NCBI GenBank assembly: GCA_020445165.1
Contig: JAGRHE010000018.1
Span: 1-26,431, forward strand
Reading direction: 5' to 3'
Source: Gammaproteobacteria bacterium
Lineage (GTDB): Bacteria; Pseudomonadota; Gammaproteobacteria; Chromatiales; Sedimenticolaceae
Length of the DNA stretch: 26,431 bases
In this document: one piece after another, positions 24,562 through 26,431 of the stretch
How positions within the stretch are numbered: the stretch's first letter is position 1
How the letters are laid out: each line of letters opens with the position of its first letter
Position numbers and translations under genes: made by a program
The notes under the pieces: model-generated
Database searches by the model: none
What the model was told of the DNA's origin: nothing
The model's input: only the letters and a program-made list of their open reading frames with translations

Positions 24562-24849
24562 TCACTCGTGCGCGATTGGTGCCTCGGTGAACAGGTAGTC
24601 CTTCAGCTCCTTGTCGAAGCGTGGATCGCGACGGCGGATCCATTCCAGCACCATGGCCGCATGTTCCTTTTCCTCGTCGCGGTTGTGCGCGAGGATGGCC
24701 TTCAACTCACCATCCTTACAGGCGTCCACACGCTGGTTGTACCAGTCGACCGCTTCGAGTTCCTCCATCAGGGACGTGATAGCGCGGTGCATGTCACGCG
24801 TTTCGTCACTGAGCTCTTCGATCGGTTCATGGTAGCCTTCGTTCGACAT
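24562..24849 (-). CDS. Encapsulated-ferritin-like protein (EncFtn) without targeting tail
   Basis: A 95-aa two-helix ferritin-like protein that closely follows the EncFtn pattern: LMEELEAVDWYNQRVDA and ILAHNRDEEKEHAAM, then YLFTEAPI. By comparison with Rhodospirillum rubrum EncFtn, E30, E60 and H63 are the ferroxidase iron ligands, E29 and E32 the entry-site residues, and W36/Y37 the conserved aromatic pair. Such proteins form ring-shaped decamers that oxidise iron and normally pass it into an encapsulin shell, to which a C-terminal peptide docks them. Here the chain stops right after the ferritin core (PIAHE), with no docking peptide, and none is readable in downstream frames. No encapsulin gene is in the window. 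ATG 24849 has AGGTG at good spacing. First gene of a likely operon with the two genes after it. Confidence 0.9.
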   Translation of the reverse strand: MSNEGYHEPIEELSDETRDMHRAITSLMEELEAVDWYNQRVDACKDGELKAILAHNRDEEKEHAAMVLEWIRRRDPRFDKELKDYLFTEAPIAHE

Positions 24850-25072
24850 CGTCTACACCTCGTCGTGGTCGGTATGGTGCTGCCATGATAGCCGCAAACA
24901 GGCTCGAAAATCCCTTCCGGAGCCCGCTACCGTGGCACTTGAAGGCGCCACGGGGAGAGAAGTGGGAGTAGGGAGGTCGAGGCGTTCCCTTGCTGTTTTG
25001 TCGCGCATTCTTCGGTGCGCCTTGTCGTTCCACGACGCTGAAGGCCGGAAGGGCGCAGGACTTGGGCCTGCA
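24850..25072 (-). other. Intergenic leader before the EncFtn-like gene, one hairpin
   Basis: These 223 bases lie between the macrodomain gene and the EncFtn-like gene. They hold a hairpin CCGTGGC/GCCACGG (24930-24936 and 24947-24953) with a 10-nt loop and no T-run on either strand, so it is not a clear terminator. The stretch is long enough for a promoter. I see no good Fur box or other named operator, and no gene. Confidence 0.4.
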
Positions 25073-25588
25073 TCAATCAATGCCGAGCAGTTGCTCGTAG
25101 ATCGCCAGGTCAGCGGTCGAGAAGCAACAGAAGATGATGTGCGACGGCGTTGAATGTTGTTCTATGAACAGTTCAACAGATGCCTGCGCAATCTTTGCCG
25201 CGCGTTGCGCCGGAAAACCGTAAGCGCCGGTCGAGATCGCCGGGAAGGCGATGCTTTCGATTGCGTGTCCCGCAGCCAGTTCCAGCGTATTGCGATAACA
25301 GCTCTGCAGAAGCCTGTCCTCGTCATGCCCGCCGCCACGCCAGACAGGGCCGACCGTGTGAATGACGTGGCGTGCCGGCAGGTCGAAACCGGGCGTGATG
25401 CGAGCCTCGCCGGTCGGACAGCCGTGCAGTCTGCGGCACGCTTCGAGCAGGCGCGGTCCGGCCGCCGCGTGGATCGCACCATCCACGCCGGCGCCACCAA
25501 GCAGGCTCTCGTTGGCAGCGTTGACGATCGCGTCGACGTGCAGGGTGGTGATGTCGGCAAGTTGTGCAGAAAGTCGTGGCTGCGTCAC
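25073..25588 (-). CDS. Macrodomain protein, O-acetyl-ADP-ribose deacetylase-like (YmdB type)
   Basis: A 171-aa single macrodomain that binds ADP-ribose derivatives and probably hydrolyses O-acetyl-ADP-ribose or mono-ADP-ribosyl esters. Motifs: [20 protein letters not shown] (D12, N26), [14 protein letters not shown] (D36), TVGPVW and the phosphate loop [12 protein letters not shown] (about 115-126). The catalytic Asn and Asp of YmdB-type enzymes are kept. Start is GTG 25588 with AGGAA six bases upstream. It is separated by 223 bases from the next gene on the strand and probably has its own transcript. Confidence 0.92.
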   Translation of the reverse strand: MTQPRLSAQLADITTLHVDAIVNAANESLLGGAGVDGAIHAAAGPRLLEACRRLHGCPTGEARITPGFDLPARHVIHTVGPVWRGGGHDEDRLLQSCYRNTLELAAGHAIESIAFPAISTGAYGFPAQRAAKIAQASVELFIEQHSTPSHIIFCCFSTADLAIYEQLLGID

Positions 25589-25739
25589 TTCAGGTTCCTG
25601 CCTTTGCGGCCTGCACGGCGCGCTGCGATCCTCCCTCGAAGCGCGGCGGGAAGGAAAAGCACGAGTTGTTCAACCACCTTTGCGGCCGGCCGTTAACTCA
25701 GGTGCAGCGTATTCCAAATGGCTTGGTATGGCTCTGGAA

Positions 25740-25810
25740 ATGACGCTCTCCTCTGGCGCGAATAATGCGCTTTACGGGTGGCTGCTCTCCCCGCAGCCAC
25801 CCTTTTTTTT
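25740..25810 (+). ncRNA. Possible small RNA ending at a strong orphan terminator
   Basis: A strong intrinsic terminator on the plus strand (next entry) is not preceded by any plus-strand gene: the neighbour on the left is a minus-strand macrodomain gene. Just before it is a small hairpin GCGC-GAATAAT-GCGC (about 25756-25770). A weak extended -10 like element TGGTATGGC (25724-25732) would start an RNA of about 70 nt near 25740; the 5' end could be further upstream, since the gap begins at 25589. No match to a named RNA family is recognised. Confidence 0.35.
25776..25810 (+). terminator. Strong rho-independent terminator, plus strand
   Basis: GGGTGGCTGC (25776-25785), loop TCTCCCC, GCAGCCACCC (25793-25802), then eight T (25803-25810): a perfect 10-bp stem with an ideal U-tract. 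On the minus strand the A-run precedes the stem and no T-run follows, so it works in the plus direction. Its last T is also the first base of the stop complement of the minus-strand gene at its right. Confidence 0.88.
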
Positions 25811-26148
25811 CAGCGTTTGAGGTTGCGCAGCCGGGTATTGCCGGATTTGCCGCCGGTATCCTGGAACAGAATGTTGGACAGCAGGTCCTGGCGTTCCGCT
25901 TCCTGCTGCACACGGGCTGACTGCTGCGCGTCGCTGCATACCGAGCGGGCGATCTCCTGTGCCTGCATCTGGCTGCCGGTGGTCAGCAGCCCTGCCGAAT
26001 CCAGGCGTGACACCAGCTCCCTGGCGGAGTTCGCGCACTGCAGATCGATTTCGGCTGCCGAGACCAGGGGTGAGGCAAGCATGCAGACGCTGACCAATGC
26101 CGCCGGTGCGCGGCGTCGGATTCTGTACCGGGTGATGAGGGTATTCAT
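25810..26148 (-). CDS. Small exported protein of unknown function (112 aa)
   Basis: I do not recognise the family. From ATG 26148 the product begins MNTLITRYRIRRRAPAALVS with a basic n-region and hydrophobic core ending ASPLVSAAEI, a signal peptide probably cut after SAA. The mature part, about 80 residues, contains two cysteines (QCANSARELVSRL and ARSVCSDAQQ) that could form a disulfide, a glutamine/glutamate-rich helix, and a basic end (NTRLRNLKR). The Shine-Dalgarno is poor. The frame is open upstream to 26319, but that part reads antisense-like through the tRNA and its terminator and is rejected. The gene lies 70 bases after the tRNA terminator, so it needs its own promoter, which I cannot identify. 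Confidence 0.65.
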   Translation of the reverse strand: MNTLITRYRIRRRAPAALVSVCMLASPLVSAAEIDLQCANSARELVSRLDSAGLLTTGSQMQAQEIARSVCSDAQQSARVQQEAERQDLLSNILFQDTGGKSGNTRLRNLKR

Positions 26149-26217
26149 GCCGCGGAGGTTATCGGTTTTGCGACAGGCTGGAAACAATCGCGCAGCCGGG
26201 AGGAGGTCCGCGCAAAC

Positions 26218-26251
26218 AAAAAACCCCGGGCTCGCAGAGGCCGGGGTTTTT
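26218..26251 (-). terminator. Intrinsic terminator of the tRNA-Leu gene (bidirectional in form)
   Basis: AAAAACCCCGG (26219-26229) and CCGGGGTTTTT (26241-26251) form a stem with an 11-nt loop; on the minus strand a run of six U follows directly after the GC stem. It lies ten bases after the tRNA 3' end. The A-T flanks make it symmetrical, so it can also stop plus-strand transcription. Confidence 0.85.
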
Positions 26252-26260
26252 CGTTGTGAC

Positions 26261-26347
26261 TGGTGCCGAAGAGAGGACTTGAACCTCCACCTGGTTTCCC
26301 AGACATGGACCTGAACCATGCGCGTCTACCAATTCCGCCACTTTCGC
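26261..26347 (-). tRNA. tRNA-Leu (anticodon CAG)
   Basis: An 87-nt class II tRNA including an encoded CCA (26263-26261). The D arm contains TTGGTAGAC, the anticodon arm is CATGG-TTCAGGT-CCATG with anticodon CAG, the long variable arm CTGG-GAAA-CCAG identifies leucine, and the T arm is GGAGG-TTCAAGT-CCTCT. The discriminator is A. The acceptor stem is GCGAAAG against CTTCGGC, which leaves G3-G70 and A4-C69 unpaired; the other five pairs are Watson-Crick. All other arms pair well, so the gene is probably functional, but the stem is unusual. Confidence 0.92.
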
Positions 26348-26431
26348 CTGAAGGCCGGTTTTGCTGCGGCCAGTAGCCTCTCGCTACTTGCGCCCGGCAC
26401 CTGCCTGCCAACCACCGATACCTGGCCGGTT
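26348..26431. other. Flank upstream of the tRNA, small hairpin only
   Basis: The last 84 bases hold a hairpin AGTAGC-CTCTC-GCTACT (about 26378-26394) and two copies of GGCCGGTT (26353-26360 and 26424-26431). No clear tRNA promoter or coding frame is recognisable. Confidence 0.35.

Noticed and set aside
24930..24953. Hairpin before the EncFtn-like gene as a terminator or iron operator
   Set aside because: No T-run on either strand and no match to a Fur box; it may be a chance GC-rich stem.
26353..26431. Two GGCCGGTT copies as attachment-site or tandem repeat
   Set aside because: Eight bases in GC-rich DNA are expected by chance; no integrase or duplicated tRNA end is visible.
1..26431. CRISPR arrays, insertion sequences, prophage, toxin-antitoxin pairs or a defence island
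   Set aside because: No regularly spaced repeats, transposase, integrase or paired toxin genes were seen. The AddAB-like genes are general repair functions, not clear defence genes.

Overview
The window is a G+C-rich, gene-dense piece of what looks like a gammaproteobacterial chromosome. I infer this from an IbpA-type small heat-shock gene behind a sigma-32-like promoter, an MltF-like lytic transglycosylase, a DUF3465 protein and a tRNA-Leu(CAG). Gene families and style fit Chromatiales or a related chemotroph, but the sequence does not prove a genus. No CRISPR array, insertion sequence, phage module or replication origin is visible. Almost everything left of 19.5 kb is on the minus strand; three genes between 19.95 and 23.5 kb are on the plus strand; the rest is minus.

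Layout from the left: (1) the 5' part of an Hsp20/IbpA gene, cut by the window edge, with a sigma-32-type promoter and a leader that can fold like a ROSE RNA thermometer. (2) A P-type ATPase of the calcium-pump-like class and a 78-aa protein I do not recognise. (3) A tightly coupled nine-gene Mrp/Mbh-type cation/proton antiporter operon (10659 down to 3296): MrpE, F, G, a fused MbhD-MbhE-MrpB protein, MrpC, then three large MrpD/NuoL-like subunits with a 94-aa two-helix membrane protein among them. The usual large MrpA appears to be taken apart: its C-terminal domains sit in the MrpB fusion and separate antiporter-like subunits replace its N-terminal part. (4) A four-gene overlapping unit (19522 down to 10761): a fused two-domain ABC permease, its ATPase with several altered catalytic motifs, an AddB-like Fe-S nuclease and an AddA-like helicase-nuclease for double-strand break repair.

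(5) A 430-bp divergent intergenic stretch with a perfect 13-bp inverted repeat and other hairpins. (6) On the plus strand, a lipoprotein with two solute-binding domains plus a lytic transglycosylase domain, a DsbA-family protein with a CxxA motif, and a MOSC protein. (7) On the minus strand, a macrodomain deacetylase, then a likely operon of an encapsulated-ferritin-like protein without any encapsulin-targeting tail, a gamma-glutamylcyclotransferase-like protein and a DUF3465 protein. (8) A very strong plus-strand intrinsic terminator with no plus-strand gene before it (possible small RNA), a small exported protein, and a tRNA-Leu(CAG) with its own terminator and two mismatches in its acceptor stem.

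Most genes belong to known families. The items most worth a second look are the tail-less EncFtn homologue and its operon, the orphan terminator/small RNA candidate, the split Mrp complex with one subunit lacking a channel lysine, the ABC ATPase with a substituted H-loop coupled to AddAB-like repair genes, and the thermosensor-like Hsp20 leader.
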